Shown: one piece after another, positions 20,368-21,291 of the stretch
How positions within the stretch are numbered: position 1 is the stretch's first letter
How the letters are laid out: every line of letters begins with the position of its first letter
Origin: Beijerinckiaceae bacterium
GTDB lineage: Bacteria; Pseudomonadota; Alphaproteobacteria; Rhizobiales; Beijerinckiaceae
DNA length: 21,291 nt
Assembly (NCBI GenBank): GCA_947455285.1
Contig: CANGOK010000020.1
Coordinates: 1 to 21,291 of the forward strand
Direction of reading: 5' to 3'
Translations under genes and position numbers: made by a program
The notes under the pieces: generated by a model
The model's database searches: none
Told to the model about the DNA's origin: nothing
What the model saw: only the letters and a program-made list of their open reading frames with translations

Positions 20368-21210
20368 TTGACCGGAGCCGGAACCGACAGGACTCGTCCC
20401 GAAATCACCGGGGGACCGGCGATCATACTCGTGCGCCCGCAACTGGCGGTGAACATAGGCATGTGCGCGAGAGCTATGGCGAATTTCGGGCTGTCGGACC
20501 TGAGGCTTGTCAATCCGCGCGAGGGCTGGCCCCGCACGGGGGCTCTGCGCAAGGGGGCCTATGCCGCCGCCGCCGGGGCGGTGCATCTGCTGGAAGGGGC
20601 CAAGCTCTACGACACTCTTGAAGAGGCTGTGGCCGATCTCAGCTTCGTCTGGGCCACGACGGCGCGCGAGCGCGGGCAGGGCAAGCGTATTCTGCCCCCC
20701 GGCGTCGCCATGGCTGAGACCGCGCAGGCCGATGCGGCTGGCGAACGGCGCGGGATCATGTATGGGCCTGAGCGCACCGGGCTGGACAATGATGAAATCG
20801 CCATTGCGGACGCGTTGATCACCTTCCCAGTCAATCCGGCCTACGCTTCGCTCAATCTTGCGCAGGCGGTGCTTTTGACCGGCTACGAATGGTTCCGCGC
20901 CTCACAGGGCGAGGTTCTGCCTTTTGCGCAGGTCGAGCGTTCCCCGCCCGCTTCGCGCGAAATGGTGCTCTCCTTTTTCGACTATTTCGAAAATGCTCTG
21001 GAGGAGAACGGCTTCTTCCGGCCAGAGGGCAAAAGGCCCGTCATGCAGCGTAATCTGCGCAATATCTTCCATCGCATGGGCATGACGGAGCAGGACGTCA
21101 GGACCCTGCGCGGCGCCATCGTGCGACTGGTGGAAGGGCCTCGTAAGGAGGCGCAGACGCGCAAGCGCAAGCGTGCGCCCAAGATCGACGTGGATAAGCC
21201 GGAAGAATAA
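20368..21210 (+). CDS. trmJ: tRNA (cytidine/uridine-2'-O-)-methyltransferase TrmJ
   Basis: A 280-residue SPOUT methyltransferase that 2'-O-methylates position 32 of the anticodon loop of certain tRNAs, using S-adenosylmethionine. The three SpoU motifs are present: NIGMCARAMANFGL (motif 1), GPERTGLDNDEIAIAD (motif 2) and VNPAYASLNLAQAVLL (motif 3), which forms the trefoil knot. The C-terminal extension of about 100 residues is helical with a basic tail (RKRKRAPK), as in TrmJ. The frame is open far upstream, but no ATG suits. The TTG at 20368 is chosen because AGAGGA lies eight bases before it and the protein then begins TGAGTDRTRPEI, like its relatives. It diverges from the esterase and may share its regulatory region. 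Confidence 0.92.
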   Translation: MTGAGTDRTRPEITGGPAIILVRPQLAVNIGMCARAMANFGLSDLRLVNPREGWPRTGALRKGAYAAAAGAVHLLEGAKLYDTLEEAVADLSFVWATTARERGQGKRILPPGVAMAETAQADAAGERRGIMYGPERTGLDNDEIAIADALITFPVNPAYASLNLAQAVLLTGYEWFRASQGEVLPFAQVERSPPASREMVLSFFDYFENALEENGFFRPEGKRPVMQRNLRNIFHRMGMTEQDVRTLRGAIVRLVEGPRKEAQTRKRKRAPKIDVDKPEE

Positions 21211-21240
21211 TTCGCCTGCGCGCGAATTGACGCGATTTTT
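21209..21240 (+). terminator. possible terminator after trmJ
   Basis: AATTCGC (21209-21215) pairs with GCGAATT (21222-21228) around six bases, and ATTTTT follows at 21235-21240. The six-base gap before the T-tract makes it a weak candidate. Confidence 0.4.
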
Positions 21241-21291
21241 GGAATCGATCCGAAGATAAACTGGCTGCGTAATCGTTATGGTCGCGCAGGG

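Overview
The window looks like chromosomal DNA from a high-GC alphaproteobacterium, most likely of the order Hyphomicrobiales (Rhizobiales). The evidence is the block cckA - (SDR) - recA - alaS with dksA and a eukaryotic-type icd nearby, an alphaproteobacterial LexA box (GTTC-N7-GTTC) at recA, a CtrA-type TTAA-N7-TTAA site beside cckA, and a DksA with a degenerate zinc finger. I could not resolve a genus. No tRNA, rRNA, insertion sequence, integrase or CRISPR array was seen. Positions 1-78 and 21241-21291 hold no gene I can support.

Left part (1-4.4 kb): metabolic genes. A small c-type cytochrome and a two-helix membrane protein (minus strand) diverge from an amidohydrolase. A possible 63-residue gene follows. 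Next comes a LigA-like/LigB-like pair related to class III extradiol dioxygenases, in which the expected catalytic His of the LigB-like subunit is Leu. It diverges from an aldo/keto reductase.

4.4-5.7 kb: a compact stress cluster on the minus strand (dps, a DUF1328 membrane peptide, a UspF/G-type universal stress protein). A promoter-like site in front of dps resembles those read by the general stress sigma factor EcfG.

5.7-16.5 kb: a housekeeping and regulatory core, nearly all on the minus strand. It holds alaS, recA (LexA box and intrinsic terminator), an SDR-fold protein lacking the catalytic Tyr, and the hybrid kinase CckA. A FliO-domain membrane protein diverges from cckA, with a CtrA-type site and a perfect inverted repeat between them. 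dksA and icd follow, each with a recognisable terminator or promoter.

16.6-21.2 kb: an orphan Bug/TctC-type periplasmic binding protein, an unrecognised 421-residue exported protein, an intracellular PHB-depolymerase-family esterase and the tRNA methyltransferase TrmJ. The esterase promoter (TTGCAA-N17-TATAAT) has its -35 box inside a near-perfect palindrome, which points to repression by a dimeric regulator, possibly PhaR-like.

The window is mostly ordinary core chromosome. The most unusual signals are two proteins with altered catalytic residues (LigB-like H to L, SDR Y to F), the operator over the esterase promoter, and the CckA/CtrA promoter region.
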